Origin: Synechococcus sp. CBW1002
GTDB taxonomy: Bacteria > Cyanobacteriota > Cyanobacteriia > PCC-6307 > Cyanobiaceae
Assembly (NCBI RefSeq): GCF_015840915.1
Contig: NZ_CP060398.1
Location: forward strand, 2,852,001-2,916,000
Direction of reading: 5' to 3'
Length of the DNA stretch: 64,000 nucleotides
Shown here: in pieces, positions 1 through 10,027 of the stretch
Position numbering within the stretch: the first letter of the stretch is position 1
Layout of the letters: every line of letters begins with the position of its first letter
Position numbers and translations under genes: made by a program
Notes under the pieces: generated by a model
What the model saw: the letters and a program-made list of their open reading frames with translations, nothing else
Database searches by the model: none
Told to the model about the DNA's origin: nothing

Positions 1-291
1 GATATTTCTGCTTTGGTTGATCAGTTGGTCGCTGAGCAACCAGTAACGGATGAGCACTTGGCGGATTATCAACACGACATCATCCATACAGATCCTGCTT
101 TCGGTACCAACCTCGATCCTGGTTTCGATGATGGCTCTTCTGCCGCTTTGGATGCCAGCTCCTTTGATGCTGCTGCCGACGATGGCACCGATACGCAGGA
201 TCTTCCTCAGGATGATCCGCTCAGCCATTCCACGAGTTTTGATGATGGCAGCATCCACCCTGTCTACGACGACCCCAGCGCGATCGGCTAA
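1..291 (+). CDS. Acidic protein of unknown function, C-terminal part
   Basis: The reading frame is open from the first base to a TAA at 289-291, so this is the last 96 residues of a protein whose start lies outside the window. The visible part is strongly acidic, rich in Asp, Ser and Ala, and has no hydrophobic segment or recognisable domain. It looks like a disordered tail. A good hairpin terminator follows about 30 bases downstream, which supports a real gene end here. Function cannot be inferred from this piece. Confidence 0.6.
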   Translation, partial: DISALVDQLVAEQPVTDEHLADYQHDIIHTDPAFGTNLDPGFDDGSSAALDASSFDAAADDGTDTQDLPQDDPLSHSTSFDDGSIHPVYDDPSAIG

Positions 292-320
292 GGTCTGACC
301 TGCCAACACCAGGACCTGTG

Positions 321-352
321 CCGCCCCTTTCCTTTGATCTGGGGCGGTTTTT
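321..352 (+). terminator. Rho-independent terminator after the first gene
   Basis: A perfect 7-bp stem (CCGCCCC at 321-327, GGGGCGG at 341-347) encloses a 13-base loop and is followed by five T residues. It ends the gene whose stop is at 291 and separates it from the response regulator that starts at 434. Confidence 0.85.
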
Positions 353-433
353 CCTGTTGAACCGTTGCTTCCCTTGCTCGTTGATTCGTCCTATGACTGT
401 CCACTGATCTCTTGATGGGCTTCTGCTCTGGCC

Positions 434-1141
434 GTGTCCCTTTTGCCATTGGCTTCCGTGGAGCATGGCCACCTCTTGTTGTTGGCCAAGGGCAACGAAG
501 CCCAGCTCCTGGCAAAAACGTTTCGCGGTGTTGGGTACCGTGTGGCTCTCTGCACCACGTCTGCCATGGCGGCTGCTGAGTTTCAGCAGCTCCCCTTCCT
601 TGCGGCCGTCATGGATGCCTCCATGTCAGACGTGAATGTGGCACAGCTCAGCTCCCGGCTGCGCGAATCCGGTTGCACAACGCCTCTGCTGGCGCTCTGC
701 GATTCCAACCATTATCAGGATCGCGTCGCCCTTCTGGATGCTGGTGCCGACGACGTGATCAGCCGCCCTTACGCCATCGAAGAACTGCTGGCCCGACTGC
801 GTGTCTGGCAGCGTCGCTCCAGCATGGGCCATGTGGATGCCGCAGGCGATCTGCTCTGCCACAAGGATCTGATCTTAAATACCGAAACCCGTGAGGTGCA
901 GAGGGCCGGAACAGCGATCAAACTCTCGGTGAAGGAATACGACCTGCTGCTGTTTCTGCTGCGCCACGCCGGCCAAGTGCAGGAGCGGCAACGCATCCTG
1001 GAGGCGGTGTGGGGGGAGAACTTCTTTGGTGATGCCAATATCCTGGAAGTGTATATCCGCTATTTGCGTAAAAAAATTGAGCGGCCCGATCTGGAGCCGC
1101 TCATTCAGACCATCCGTGGTGTGGGTTATCTGCTCAATTAG
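434..1141 (+). CDS. OmpR/PhoB-type response regulator with atypical receiver
   Basis: A 235-residue regulator with an N-terminal receiver-like domain (about 10-125) and a C-terminal winged-helix DNA-binding domain (about 140-235, ending in the family motif TIRGVGYLLN). The candidate phospho-acceptor Asp61 is present (AVMDAS). The acidic pair expected near the N-terminus is missing (LLLAKGNE), and the conserved Lys is replaced by Arg in the SRPY segment. NblR, the cyanobacterial phycobilisome-degradation regulator, is known as an atypical receiver of this kind, so an NblR-like role is possible but unproven. The start is GTG. The gene converges on chlH with a 38-base gap. Confidence 0.85.
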   Translation: MSLLPLASVEHGHLLLLAKGNEAQLLAKTFRGVGYRVALCTTSAMAAAEFQQLPFLAAVMDASMSDVNVAQLSSRLRESGCTTPLLALCDSNHYQDRVALLDAGADDVISRPYAIEELLARLRVWQRRSSMGHVDAAGDLLCHKDLILNTETREVQRAGTAIKLSVKEYDLLLFLLRHAGQVQERQRILEAVWGENFFGDANILEVYIRYLRKKIERPDLEPLIQTIRGVGYLLN

Positions 1142-1179
1142 GTCTTCAGCCTGAGTTTTGCGGTTTGGCTTCTGAAGGT

Positions 1180-4100
1180 TCAGCCTTGGGGCGTAACGCC
1201 TTCAATCCGATCTTCGATCTCCTGGTAGATCTCCTGCAGCTGGGCGATGTTCTCATCGCTGGTTTCCCAGTAGCCGCGGCCATTCACCTCCAGCAGGGTG
1301 CCCACGATGCGGCGGAAGCTGTGGGGGTTGAGGTCCATCAGCCGCTTGCGCATCTCGGGATCGTTGATGAAGGTGTCGTTGGCTTCCTCATAGACGAAAT
1401 TATCCACCGAGCCGCTGGTGGCGCTCCAGCCAAGCGTGAAGTTAAGCCGTTTGGCCACCTCTCGCACGCCCTCATAACCGGAATTGAGCATGCCTTCATA
1501 CCACTTGGGGTTGAGCAGCTTGGTGCGGGAATCGAGGCGGATCGTTTCACTCAAAGAGCGCACCTGGGCGTTGGCGGTGGTGGTATCGGCGATGTAGCTC
1601 GCCGGTGCCTTGCCATCGTCGCGCAGGCCCTGGATCAGCTTGGTGGGATCGGAATCGAAGTAGTGGCTCACATCGGTGAGCGAGATTTCAGCGGAATCGA
1701 GGTTCTGGAAGGTCACGTCAGCGGTTTTCATCGCTGATTCGAACACCTCCCGCTTCTGGTTCATCTCGCCGGGATTGTCGGCATTGAAGGCGAAGGTCTT
1801 GCGGCTCAGATACATCTCCTGCAGCTCCCCTTCCTCCTCCCAGGTGCTGTTCTCCACCGCCAGGTTCACATTCGACGAGTAGCTGCCGCTGGCATTGGAG
1901 AACACGCGGGTGGCGGCATCGCGCAGGCTGATGCCATTGGCGGCCGCCTGCTCCTGGGCGTGCTTGCGCACGAAGTTGCTCTCCAGCGGTTCGTCCGCTT
2001 CGGCGGCCATCTTGACCCCCTGATCGATCAGGCCCATCTGGTTGATGAACAGATCGCGGAACACACCGCTGCAGTTCACCACCACATCGATCCGCGGACG
2101 GCCCAGCTCTGCAAGCGGAATCAGCTCCAGCTTGTTGACGCGGCCCAGGGAATCGGGCACCGGCCGCACACCGATGAACCAGAGGATCTGGGCCAGGGAT
2201 TCACCGTAGGTCTTGATGTTGTCCGTGCCCCAGAGCACGCAGGCGATGGTTTCGGGCCAGGCGCCTTGCTCAGCCTTCTGGCGCTCGATCAGCCGATCCA
2301 CCACCACCTTGGCGGCGGCGATGGCGGCGCGGGTGGGGATCGCCTGGGGATCGAGGGCGTGGATGTTCTTGCCGCTGGGCAGCACCCCCGGGTTGCGGAT
2401 TGGATCGCCGCCCGGCCCTGGAATCACGTATTCGCCATCGAGGGCCTTGAGCAGGCTCTCCATTTCCATATCGGCGCAGATCTGCTCGAGGCAGAAGCGC
2501 AGGTAGGCGAACAGTTTGTCGAGTTCGCCCGCATCCACGCTCACAAAGCCCGCAGCGCAGCAGGCCCGCAGCCAGGGGCTGGGCAGCTTGAAGCCGATCC
2601 GCTCCAGCAGGCTCACCAGCCAGCCGAAGTTGCGCCGCAGCGTCACCCGGCCATCGCGGCCCGTCACCTCCCGCACCATCGCCCCCACTGCCAGGCGGCT
2701 GGTTTCGGTAATACGGCGGTTGAGCTCCACATCGGCCAGTACCCCCTCATCGTTGCCGCGATACACCGCTTCGATCGTGCGCCCCAGGCTCTGGGCCAGC
2801 AGGGCCGGCAGGGAGCGGATGCCCTCCTCTTCCCGCTCCAGGGCGGCGATGTTCACCAGGGTGGCGATCGCTTCTTCGGCGGTGGGGGGCTTACCGATCG
2901 TGTGCAGGCCGCAGGGCAGCAGCCGGCTCTCGATCTCCATCAGCTGGCGGTACACCGCCCCCACCACGGCATCGCGGCCATCCAGATTCAGCTCGGCGGC
3001 TTCCCCCTCCGGCAGGGTCACATCCTTATCAAGATTGCACTGGCGCGCCGTTTCCACGATCGCGTTGACGATCTGCACACCTCTGGAGCTTTCGCGCAAC
3101 TGCTGGTAGGAGCCCACCAGCTCGCCCAGCTCCTTCAGCCCCTTGTAGAGACCGGCATTTTCGGCCGGGGGGGTGAGGTAGCTGATCGTGGCGGCATAGC
3201 CGCGTCGCTTGGCGATCGTGGCTTCGGACGGGTTATTGGCGGCGTAGTAGTACAGATTCGGCAGGGCGCCGATCAGGGAATCCGGATAGCACATCTCGCT
3301 CATGCCCATCTGCTTGCCGGGCATGAACTCCAGCGAGCCGTGGGTGCCGAAGTGCAGCACCGCATCGGCGCCCCACACCTTCTCCAGATAGGTGTAATAG
3401 GCCGCGAAGCCGTGATGCGGACTGGCGCTGCGGGAATAGAGCAGCCGCATCGGGTCGCCCTCGTAGCCGAAGGTGGGCTGCACCCCCACGAACACATTTC
3501 CGAAGTGGCGGCCGTAGATCAGCAGGTTGGTGCCGTCGGAATTGAGGTTGCCGGGGGGCTTGCCCCAGTTCTCCTCCAGCCTCTGGGAATAGGGGGTGAG
3601 CCGCTCGTATTCCTCCACGCTCATGCGGTGGGCGATCGCCAGTTCCGGTGCCCCCTGCAGGGCCTCGGGATCGTTGATCACCGCCTCCATCAGTGCCTTG
3701 GGGGTGTGGGGCACGCCCTGCACGTCGTAGCCCTTGCGCTTCATCTCCTCCAGCACCCGGTGGATCGAGCCGAACACATCCAGGTAGGCGGCGGTGCCCA
3801 CATTGCCCTTATCGGGAGGGAAGCTGAACACGGTGATTGCCAGCTTCTTGTCGCTGCGGGGCTTGATCCGCAGCGACGCCCAGCGGATCGCCCGCTCGGC
3901 AATCGCCTCGACCCGGTCCTGCAGGGTGTGGGCCTTGCCGGTGGCATCGTCGCGGCCGCTCAGCACGATCGGCTCGATCGCCCCATCCAGCTCGGGGATG
4001 GCGATCTGCAGGGCCACCTGCACCGGGTGCAGCCCCAGGTCGCTCTCCTCCCATTCCTGGGTGGTCTGGAACACCAGCGGCAGCGCCACCATGTAGGGGC

Positions 4101-5187
4101 GGTTGAGGGTCTTGAGCACCTCGATCGCCCTGGGGTGATCCTGCCGGGCGGGGCCACCGACCAGGGCGAAGCCGGTGAGGCTCACCACCCCATCCACCAG
4201 CGGTTGGTCGGGGTTGAGCGGGTCGTAGAAGAAGGCATTCACCGGTTTGGTGAAATCGAGCCCGCCACAGAACACCGGGATCACGGTGGCGCCGCGGTAT
4301 TCCAGTTCCTGGATCACGGCCACGTAGTGGGCCTCATCGCCGGTCACGATGTGGCTGCGCTGCAGCACCAGGCCGATCACCGGGCCCTGGCGGGCCTGGT
4401 CGGAGAGGTCGGATCGGCTGGTGTTCCAGTTGAGGTATTCCTTCAGATCTTCAAACATCCCCGGAGCCAGGGGATGCCAGATGCCCAGGTCGGGGAACAC
4501 CACGGGCTCGGCCACCTGCAGCTCCGGCCGGTCATGGCCGCTGCGGGGGAAGACGTACTTATCGGCCAGCATCAACAGGAAGTTGCGCAGGTTGTCTGGC
4601 GTGCCGCCCAGCCAGTACTGGAAGCTGAGCATGAAGGAGCGGGCATCCTGCGCCTTCTCCACCGGCAGGTACTTGAGAACCGTGGGCAGGGTGTTGAGCA
4701 GCTTCAACATCGCGTCCTGGAAGCCGGCGCTGTTGGCCTCCTTCCGCTTCTTCATGAAGCTGGCGATGGCGCTCTTGCTCTGGCCCAGCTGGGCCATCGA
4801 GAAGGTGCCCAGCTTGTTGAGACGCATCACCTCCGGCATGGAGGGGAACACCACGGCGGCCTTGAGCCGGTCGCGGTGGGGCGCCACCGCCTCCACCACC
4901 TTCTGGGCCAGGTCTTCGATGAAGATCAGCGAGGCGATGAGCACATCCGCATCGGCCACATCGGCGCAGAAATCGGCGTAGTTCTGCGGATCGCGCAGTT
5001 CTTCGATCAGGTAGCCGCTCAGTTCGATCGCCAGGGGACCGTTCTGGTCGTTGAGGCTGTTGGCAGCGGTGGTGAGGGCGTTCTGGTACTGGGGCTCCAG
5101 CACCACATACACCGCCTTCATCACGGCGCGGCCCTCACGGCTGGCAGGGCTGACCCGGCGGTTGGCGGAGCGGACCTGCGTGAACAT
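1180..5187 (-). CDS. chlH: Magnesium chelatase subunit H
   Basis: A 1335-residue protein of the CobN/ChlH family, full length for a cyanobacterial ChlH. It binds protoporphyrin IX and, with ChlI and ChlD, inserts Mg2+ using ATP, the first committed step of chlorophyll synthesis. An N-terminal DUF3479-type region (about 25-185) precedes the large core. The porphyrin-pocket segment [14 protein letters not shown] lies near residue 615. A second Met at residue 23 ([11 protein letters not shown]) is where many family members begin, so the first 22 residues may be untranslated. It is transcribed alone, divergently from dapB. Confidence 0.97.
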   Translation of the reverse strand: MFTQVRSANRRVSPASREGRAVMKAVYVVLEPQYQNALTTAANSLNDQNGPLAIELSGYLIEELRDPQNYADFCADVADADVLIASLIFIEDLAQKVVEAVAPHRDRLKAAVVFPSMPEVMRLNKLGTFSMAQLGQSKSAIASFMKKRKEANSAGFQDAMLKLLNTLPTVLKYLPVEKAQDARSFMLSFQYWLGGTPDNLRNFLLMLADKYVFPRSGHDRPELQVAEPVVFPDLGIWHPLAPGMFEDLKEYLNWNTSRSDLSDQARQGPVIGLVLQRSHIVTGDEAHYVAVIQELEYRGATVIPVFCGGLDFTKPVNAFFYDPLNPDQPLVDGVVSLTGFALVGGPARQDHPRAIEVLKTLNRPYMVALPLVFQTTQEWEESDLGLHPVQVALQIAIPELDGAIEPIVLSGRDDATGKAHTLQDRVEAIAERAIRWASLRIKPRSDKKLAITVFSFPPDKGNVGTAAYLDVFGSIHRVLEEMKRKGYDVQGVPHTPKALMEAVINDPEALQGAPELAIAHRMSVEEYERLTPYSQRLEENWGKPPGNLNSDGTNLLIYGRHFGNVFVGVQPTFGYEGDPMRLLYSRSASPHHGFAAYYTYLEKVWGADAVLHFGTHGSLEFMPGKQMGMSEMCYPDSLIGALPNLYYYAANNPSEATIAKRRGYAATISYLTPPAENAGLYKGLKELGELVGSYQQLRESSRGVQIVNAIVETARQCNLDKDVTLPEGEAAELNLDGRDAVVGAVYRQLMEIESRLLPCGLHTIGKPPTAEEAIATLVNIAALEREEEGIRSLPALLAQSLGRTIEAVYRGNDEGVLADVELNRRITETSRLAVGAMVREVTGRDGRVTLRRNFGWLVSLLERIGFKLPSPWLRACCAAGFVSVDAGELDKLFAYLRFCLEQICADMEMESLLKALDGEYVIPGPGGDPIRNPGVLPSGKNIHALDPQAIPTRAAIAAAKVVVDRLIERQKAEQGAWPETIACVLWGTDNIKTYGESLAQILWFIGVRPVPDSLGRVNKLELIPLAELGRPRIDVVVNCSGVFRDLFINQMGLIDQGVKMAAEADEPLESNFVRKHAQEQAAANGISLRDAATRVFSNASGSYSSNVNLAVENSTWEEEGELQEMYLSRKTFAFNADNPGEMNQKREVFESAMKTADVTFQNLDSAEISLTDVSHYFDSDPTKLIQGLRDDGKAPASYIADTTTANAQVRSLSETIRLDSRTKLLNPKWYEGMLNSGYEGVREVAKRLNFTLGWSATSGSVDNFVYEEANDTFINDPEMRKRLMDLNPHSFRRIVGTLLEVNGRGYWETSDENIAQLQEIYQEIEDRIEGVTPQG

Positions 5188-5341
5188 GCGGGCGGATTGA
5201 GCAATGTGAAGGAGCCTACGAAGGGCCGTGCACTCTCGCGAGCCCTTCTTTCAAGGCGTTACAGGGCTTGCGGATCGGCCCTTGCCGGCGTAATGGCCGG
5301 TTCGGAAGCCCGCATAGGCTCGCCTGGTTCCGCCGATCGCC
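5188..5341. promoter_or_regulatory. Divergent chlH/dapB intergenic region with a hairpin
   Basis: The 154-base gap must hold promoters for both chlH and dapB. A perfect 7-bp stem (GAAGGGC at 5220-5226, GCCCTTC at 5242-5248) with a 15-base loop sits about 33 bases upstream of the chlH start and would lie in its mRNA leader. No clear -10/-35 pair is visible. The hairpin could be a leader element or chance; nothing else is seen here. Confidence 0.3.
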
Positions 5342-6226
5342 ATGACGAGCGCTCCCGTTCCCCCAGCCATGCCTTCCGCCACCCCCGCCGCTGCTCCGAT
5401 CCCGGTGGTGGTGGCCGGTGCCCTGGGCCGCATGGGCGCCGAGGTGGTGCGGGCCGTGCTGGCGGCACCGGACTGCGCCCTGGTCGGCGCGATCGACACC
5501 ACCCCCGGCAAGGAAGGTGTCGACGTCGGGCTTGAGCTGGGGCTGGAGGAGCTGGAGCTGGCGATCACCGCCGATCTCGAGGGCACCCTCTGCCAGGTGA
5601 GCCAGAGCGTGCGCAACGCCGGCCCCGGCGGCGGTGCCGTGCTGGTGGATTTCACCCATCCGTCGGTGGTGTACGAGCACACCCGCGCCGCGATCGCCTA
5701 CGGGGTGCATCCGGTGATCGGCACCACGGGGCTGAGCCCGCAGCAGCTGGCGGATCTGGCCAGCTTCAGTGAGAAGGCGTCGGTGGGGGGAGCGGTGATC
5801 CCCAACTTCTCGGTGGGCATGGTGCTGCTGCAGCAGGCCGCCGCCGCCGCCGCCCGCTTCTACGACTTCGCCGAGCTCACCGAGCTGCACCACAACCGCA
5901 AGGCCGATGCTCCCAGCGGCACCTGCATCAAGACCGCCGAACTGATGGAGGATCTGGGCAAGGCCTTCAATCCGGCCCAGGTGGAGGAGCACGAAAGCCT
6001 GGCGGGCTGCCGCGGTGGTCTGCGGGAGAGCGGGCTGCGGCTGCATTCGATCCGCCTGCCGGGCCTGGTGGCCCATCAGGAGGTGATGTTCGGCGCCCCC
6101 GGCGAGACCTACACCCTGCGCCACGACACGATCGACCGCTCGGCCTACATGCCCGGGGTGCTGCTCACCGTGCGGCAGGTGCGCAAGCTGGGGGGCCTGG
6201 TCTACGGCCTGGAGCGGCTGCTCTGA
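5342..6226 (+). CDS. dapB: 4-hydroxy-tetrahydrodipicolinate reductase
   Basis: A 294-residue DapB that reduces 4-hydroxy-tetrahydrodipicolinate with NAD(P)H in the diaminopimelate/lysine pathway. The nucleotide-binding motif VAGALGRMG lies near residue 25, and the catalytic and substrate-binding signature [11 protein letters not shown] lies near residue 185. ATG 5342 is used; another Met ten codons in is possible because the first 20 residues are Ala/Pro-rich. The TGA stop overlaps the ATG of the next gene by one base (TGATG), which suggests translational coupling. Confidence 0.96.
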   Translation: MTSAPVPPAMPSATPAAAPIPVVVAGALGRMGAEVVRAVLAAPDCALVGAIDTTPGKEGVDVGLELGLEELELAITADLEGTLCQVSQSVRNAGPGGGAVLVDFTHPSVVYEHTRAAIAYGVHPVIGTTGLSPQQLADLASFSEKASVGGAVIPNFSVGMVLLQQAAAAAARFYDFAELTELHHNRKADAPSGTCIKTAELMEDLGKAFNPAQVEEHESLAGCRGGLRESGLRLHSIRLPGLVAHQEVMFGAPGETYTLRHDTIDRSAYMPGVLLTVRQVRKLGGLVYGLERLL

Positions 6227-6870
6227 TGCTGCTGCCCCTGAAACCGGGTGAACTATCGCGGCTGATTCCGGCGGTGGCCACCGGTCCCCAGTTCGCGGCC
6301 TCCAGCGGCAATCCGCGCAAAGTGCTGCAGCGGCTGCTGATCTCGCTGATCGGCGGGGTGATCTCCCTGCTGGTGGCCCAGAGCCTGTTCTCCAGCCGTT
6401 TCGGGCCGGTGTGGCTGGTGGTGGGCTTTGTGTTCCTGCTTTACATGCTCTGGGGTCCGATCCTCGAGGCGGGGCGCCGCAACGCCACCCTGCGCCGTTA
6501 TCCGGTGGCGGCCCTGTTCGAGGGTGAGGTGGGCGATCTCTACACCCGTGAGGTGGTGGAGGAGCGGCGCGAGCAGGCGGGCAAGCAGGGGCGGCTGGAA
6601 CTGGTGGAGAACAAGCGCACCTGGCTCTGCCTCGAGCTCGAAGATGAGGAGGGCTACCTGGGCCAGGTGCGCTTTCCGATGGAGAAGAAGCACCAGGCGA
6701 TCCGGCGGGGCATGGTGGTGCGCGCCCTGGTGCTGAGTGAACGCAAGGATTTCGCCCGCATCGGCGCGATCAGCGATGCCTGGCTGCCGCAGCCGAAGCT
6801 GTGGGTGGGCGAGTACCCCTACCTGCTGCGGCCGGCGTTTGAGGAGCTCTGCCTGCGGCGGCTGCGCTGA
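6226..6870 (+). CDS. Conserved cyanobacterial membrane protein of unknown function
   Basis: A 214-residue protein that starts on the last base of the dapB stop codon. It has two closely spaced hydrophobic segments (about residues 35-50 and 60-75), then a soluble C-terminal domain with charged and beta-rich stretches (about 90-205). I recognise it only as a protein seen in picocyanobacterial genomes. No catalytic motif is evident. The tight junction with dapB implies one operon but does not show a shared function. Confidence 0.75.
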   Translation: MLLPLKPGELSRLIPAVATGPQFAASSGNPRKVLQRLLISLIGGVISLLVAQSLFSSRFGPVWLVVGFVFLLYMLWGPILEAGRRNATLRRYPVAALFEGEVGDLYTREVVEERREQAGKQGRLELVENKRTWLCLELEDEEGYLGQVRFPMEKKHQAIRRGMVVRALVLSERKDFARIGAISDAWLPQPKLWVGEYPYLLRPAFEELCLRRLR

Positions 6871-6912
6871 GGCGGGCCTGGCCTGAGCCAGCTGCCCATC
6901 AAGGCGGGTTTG

Positions 6913-6961
6913 CTGACAGAAACGAAACATTGCGTTACAGTCTTCGTAACACCCCGTAACG
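6913..6961 (+). promoter_or_regulatory. hli promoter with HLR1-like direct repeats
   Basis: A plausible sigma70-type promoter is CTGACA at 6913-6918 and TACAGT at 6936-6941 with a 17-base spacer. Three hexamers on the same strand overlap it: GTTACA 6934-6939, GTAACA 6946-6951 and GTAACG 6956-6961. This resembles the HLR1 site (two GTTACA-like direct repeats) bound by RpaB at cyanobacterial high-light genes. The spacing and the T-to-A changes make it a candidate, not a match. Confidence 0.5.
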
Positions 6962-6969
6962 AGGTCTCC

Positions 6970-7236
6970 ATGGCTCAAGCCACCGCTACCACCCCCGCCG
7001 CTGCCGCCGCCGTCATCCGCGGCGCCACCGTGACCACCGAAGACGGTGGTCGCCTCAATGCCTTCGCCAGCGAGCCCCGCATGGAAGTGGTGAGCGCCGA
7101 GAGCGGCTGGGGCTTCCATGAGCGCGCCGAGAAGCTGAACGGCCGCATGGCCATGCTCGGCTTCATCGCCCTGATCGCCACGGAAATCGCCCTCGGCGGC
7201 GAAGCCTTCACCCGCGGTCTGCTCGGCATCGGCTGA
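6970..7236 (+). CDS. High-light-inducible protein (one-helix chlorophyll-binding protein)
   Basis: An 88-residue Hli/Scp protein. The generic LHC motif, with the NGRxAM core and its chlorophyll-binding Asn/Glu, lies at about residues 52-66 ([12 protein letters not shown]) inside the single transmembrane helix. Such proteins bind chlorophyll and carotenoid in thylakoids and protect new or damaged photosystem II. Start ATG 6970 is chosen because GAGGT sits 4-8 bases upstream; an upstream in-frame ATG at 6910 would overlap the promoter repeats. The N-terminal extension of about 35 residues is Ala/Thr-rich. A strong terminator follows. Confidence 0.95.
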   Translation: MAQATATTPAAAAAVIRGATVTTEDGGRLNAFASEPRMEVVSAESGWGFHERAEKLNGRMAMLGFIALIATEIALGGEAFTRGLLGIG

Positions 7237-7262
7237 GCCAGCCGCTCGCTTTAATCTCCCCA

Positions 7263-7290
7263 CCGCAGCGGAAAACCGCTGCGGTTTTTT
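7263..7290 (+). terminator. Strong rho-independent terminator after hli
   Basis: A perfect 9-bp stem (CCGCAGCGG at 7263-7271, CCGCTGCGG at 7276-7284) with an AAAA loop is followed by six T residues. It is among the clearest terminators in the window and makes hli a single-gene transcript. Confidence 0.95.
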
Positions 7291-7309
7291 GTTGTTGCCA
7301 CCCGATCGG

Positions 7310-8491
7310 ATGACCCTGCCGCTGCAGGCGCGGGTTCACGGAGCCGGCCCCACCGGCGCCCTGGCGGCCCTTGCCCTGGCTGATGCCGGCTGGGCTGTTC
7401 GCCTCGTGGATCCCCTCGATGCCGAGCGGCTGCAGCAACGCAGCCGCGCCTATGCCTTCACCCACTCCAGCCGGCGCCTGCTGCAGCGGCTGGGGCTGTG
7501 GCAGGCGCTCGAGCCGCTGTTGACTCCCTTCCGGGACCTGCAGCTGCGTGATCTGGCGCTCGATCCAGGCGGTGACTTTGGCGTTGGGTTCGTGGCCGCG
7601 GATCTCGCTCCGGTGGATCCAGTGCCGGCAGGAGGCGCTGCCGCCGTGGGCTGGATCGCAGAGCATGGCCCCCTCCTGGCGGTGCTGCTGGAGCGATTGC
7701 AGGCCCATCCCGCCGTGACCCTGCAGCTCGGGCAGGGCAGCCGCCCGGACGATGCCGCGGTTGGCGCCTGCGATCTGCTGGTGGCTGCCGATGGGCCGGC
7801 CTCGCCCCTGCGCACCGCCCGCGGCATCGGTGTCTGGCGGCGTGTCTACCGGCAGGCCTGCCTCACCGCCCAGGTGCAGCTGCGTGGCAGCGCCCCCGAC
7901 CAGGCCTGGGAGCTGTTCCGCCCCGAAGGTCCCTTCGCGTTGCTGCCCCTCGGCGGCCAGCAGGTGCAGGTGGTCTGGAGCGCGCCGGTGGCCCGCTGCC
8001 GCCAGTTGGAGCAGCTCGGTGGCCCGGCCTTTCTCGATGCCCTGGCCGGCACCCTGCCGGATCGCTTCCAGCCCGACGCTCTGCTTGACACCCCGCGGGC
8101 CTTCCCGGTGGAGCGGCTGCTGGCCCATCGCCTGCACAGCGGTTCGCTGGTGCTGGTGGGGGAGAGCGCCCACCGCTGCCATCCGGTGGGCGGCCAGGGC
8201 CTCAACCTCTGCTGGCGCGACGTGGCGGTGCTGCACCGGCTGGCCCTTCGCGTCGCCTCGGGCCGGCTGCGGCCCCGCCGGCTGCCCGCCGCCTACGCAC
8301 GCCGCCGCTGGCCCGATCTGCTTGCCACCCTGCTCGTGACCGATCTGCTGGTGCGGCTCTATTCCACCCGCCTGCCCCTGCTGCTGCCGCCGCGCCGCCT
8401 GGCCGTGCTGCTGCTGCAGAGGTTCGCGCCGCTGCGGCGGCTGGTGCTGTCGCAGATGACCAACGGGACTTGCCTTCCCAGCCGCACCTGA
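7310..8491 (+). CDS. UbiH-like FAD-dependent hydroxylase
   Basis: A 393-residue class A flavoprotein monooxygenase. An N-terminal Rossmann motif (GAGPTGALAALALADAG) binds FAD, and a second FAD motif near residue 285 reads LVLVGESAHRCHPVGGQG, where most family members have GDAAH (here GESAH). The fold is typical of aromatic-ring hydroxylases in quinone synthesis (UbiH/UbiF/VisC type), so a role in prenylquinone metabolism is plausible; the substrate is unknown. ATG 7310 is preferred because the alternative TTG at 7289 lies within the upstream terminator T-tract. Confidence 0.85.
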   Translation: MTLPLQARVHGAGPTGALAALALADAGWAVRLVDPLDAERLQQRSRAYAFTHSSRRLLQRLGLWQALEPLLTPFRDLQLRDLALDPGGDFGVGFVAADLAPVDPVPAGGAAAVGWIAEHGPLLAVLLERLQAHPAVTLQLGQGSRPDDAAVGACDLLVAADGPASPLRTARGIGVWRRVYRQACLTAQVQLRGSAPDQAWELFRPEGPFALLPLGGQQVQVVWSAPVARCRQLEQLGGPAFLDALAGTLPDRFQPDALLDTPRAFPVERLLAHRLHSGSLVLVGESAHRCHPVGGQGLNLCWRDVAVLHRLALRVASGRLRPRRLPAAYARRRWPDLLATLLVTDLLVRLYSTRLPLLLPPRRLAVLLLQRFAPLRRLVLSQMTNGTCLPSRT

Positions 8492-8503
8492 CACCATGAC
8501 GCC

Positions 8504-8716
8504 ATGGTGATCAGCACCACGCCCCAACCCACCCCGCCCTCGGCCCTGGTGCAGTATCTGCGGCTGCAGCTGGGCCTGAGCGAGAGCGCCCTGGCGCTGG
8601 GATTGCGCCAGGCCCGGCTCGAGCAGGCGCCCTTACCGGTGGTGCTGTGGCGCTTCGGGCTGATCAGCCTCGATCAGTTCGATCAGGTGCTGCGCTGGCA
8701 GAACAGCCACACCTGA
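8504..8716 (+). CDS. DUF2949 family small protein
   Basis: A 70-residue soluble protein with a compact helical region (LGLSESALALGLRQ, then LPVVLWRFGLISLDQFDQVL). The pattern matches the cyanobacteria-specific DUF2949 family, whose function is unknown. It lies 12 bases after the hydroxylase on the same strand and converges on apt with only six bases between the stops. Confidence 0.8.
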   Translation: MVISTTPQPTPPSALVQYLRLQLGLSESALALGLRQARLEQAPLPVVLWRFGLISLDQFDQVLRWQNSHT

Positions 8717-8722
8717 GATGGT

Positions 8723-9262
8723 TCAGGCGTAGATGATCAGCGATTCGATCGGGTGCTGCTCCGGCAGGCGGCGACGGCCTTTGAGAGCCGCCAGTTCGGC
8801 CACGAAGCCGAAGCCGCACAGCTCACCGCCGGCCGCCTGCACCAGCTCGGCACAGGCTGAGGCCGTGCCGCCGGTGGCCAGCAGATCGTCGACGATCAGC
8901 ACCCGTTCGCCGGCGGCCAGGGCATCGCTGTGGATCTCGAGCCGGTCGCTGCCGTACTCGAGCTCATAATCCACACCGGTCACGGCGCCAGGCAGTTTGC
9001 CGGGTTTGCGCACCGGCACGAAGCCCAGCCGGGTGGCCGTGGCCAGGGCCGTGCCCACGATGAAGCCCCGTGATTCGATGCCCACGATCAGATCCGGCTG
9101 GAGGCGCTCACACAGCACCGCCAGCTGGCGGATCACCTCCTGCCAGCCATCCGGATCCCGCATCAGGGGCGTGAGATCGCGAAACAGAATGCCCGGCTTG
9201 GGAAAGTCAGGGATGTCGCGCACCAGTTGCCGCAGATCGAGCGGGGATGGGCTGGCGACCAT
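8723..9262 (-). CDS. apt: Adenine phosphoribosyltransferase
   Basis: A 179-residue type I phosphoribosyltransferase that converts adenine and PRPP to AMP (purine salvage). The PRPP-binding motif [16 protein letters not shown] is near residue 125, and the N-terminal signature [17 protein letters not shown] is typical of Apt. ATG 9262 gives the usual family length; the frame stays open far upstream, but that part is antisense to the next gene. Confidence 0.96.
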   Translation of the reverse strand: MVASPSPLDLRQLVRDIPDFPKPGILFRDLTPLMRDPDGWQEVIRQLAVLCERLQPDLIVGIESRGFIVGTALATATRLGFVPVRKPGKLPGAVTGVDYELEYGSDRLEIHSDALAAGERVLIVDDLLATGGTASACAELVQAAGGELCGFGFVAELAALKGRRRLPEQHPIESLIIYA

Positions 9263-9358
9263 GGCGGGGCTGACGGAGGGGTGAATCGGACGGAAGCGGC
9301 GCGGCGGAAACCCCAGCGGGCGTGACGGAAGGGCTCTGCCGCTGGCATCATCGCAGCC

Positions 9359-9919
9359 ATGGTCCAGACCCTCCCCGTGCAGCACCCCGAGACTCAGCCT
9401 GTGGGGGGCGAGCCGCTGCCCAGGCGCGGCGTCGAGCGGCTCGACCTGATGCTGCTCGCCGTTGAGGCCCTTGATCTCAACGGCGGCGAAGCCATGGTGT
9501 GGATGAGCGAGCAGCTGGGCTTCTCCGGCCTCTTCCCCAACCGGGTGGAGCTGTGGAAGCGCCGCTGCCACAACCCCCTGCGCCGCACCACCCGCCGCGG
9601 CTCGCTCGTCGAGGCTGAGACCGATGCCCTGATCCGCATCCTCTGCGCCCTGGCGGATCGGCTTTATCCGATGCTGCGTGCCCTGCTCTCCCAGGCGGAA
9701 CCGGAGGCGCTGACCCGCCAGCGCTGGGCCCTGTTCGAAGCCCGGCTGGCCGAGCTGCTGAATGAGCGCATGAACCCTCGCCGTGGTGGCGTGCAGCAAC
9801 TGCTCGATCCGCAGGGCGGCGCCGACCAGCGCCGTCGCCTCATTCAGGCCCTGGCTTTGGGGGCCGGTCCCGGCGGCTTCGAGCGGATGCGGGCCAGCCT
9901 GCGGGATGCGGCACCCTGA
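9359..9919 (+). CDS. DUF3038 family protein
   Basis: A 186-residue protein with the segment [19 protein letters not shown] followed by [18 protein letters not shown], which I recognise as the cyanobacteria-specific DUF3038 family. It is soluble and helical, and its function is unknown. The next gene is of the DUF4335 type. These two families are commonly neighbours in cyanobacteria, which suggests they act together. Confidence 0.8.
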   Translation: MVQTLPVQHPETQPVGGEPLPRRGVERLDLMLLAVEALDLNGGEAMVWMSEQLGFSGLFPNRVELWKRRCHNPLRRTTRRGSLVEAETDALIRILCALADRLYPMLRALLSQAEPEALTRQRWALFEARLAELLNERMNPRRGGVQQLLDPQGGADQRRRLIQALALGAGPGGFERMRASLRDAAP

Positions 9920-10027
9920 TCGGTTGCTTCCAGATCAGGAGCCCCCTGATCAGCGGCCTGCTTTGACCCTCACGTTGCTTCGCCGGCCGCCTTCCCTTCC
10001 TCCGCCCCCTGCCCGTTCCCCGTTCCC

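Noticed and set aside
1960-5535. 1191-residue open frame antisense to chlH
   Set aside because: It mirrors the third-position GC bias of chlH, has a His/Gln/Gly-rich composition typical of antisense frames, and shows no domain.
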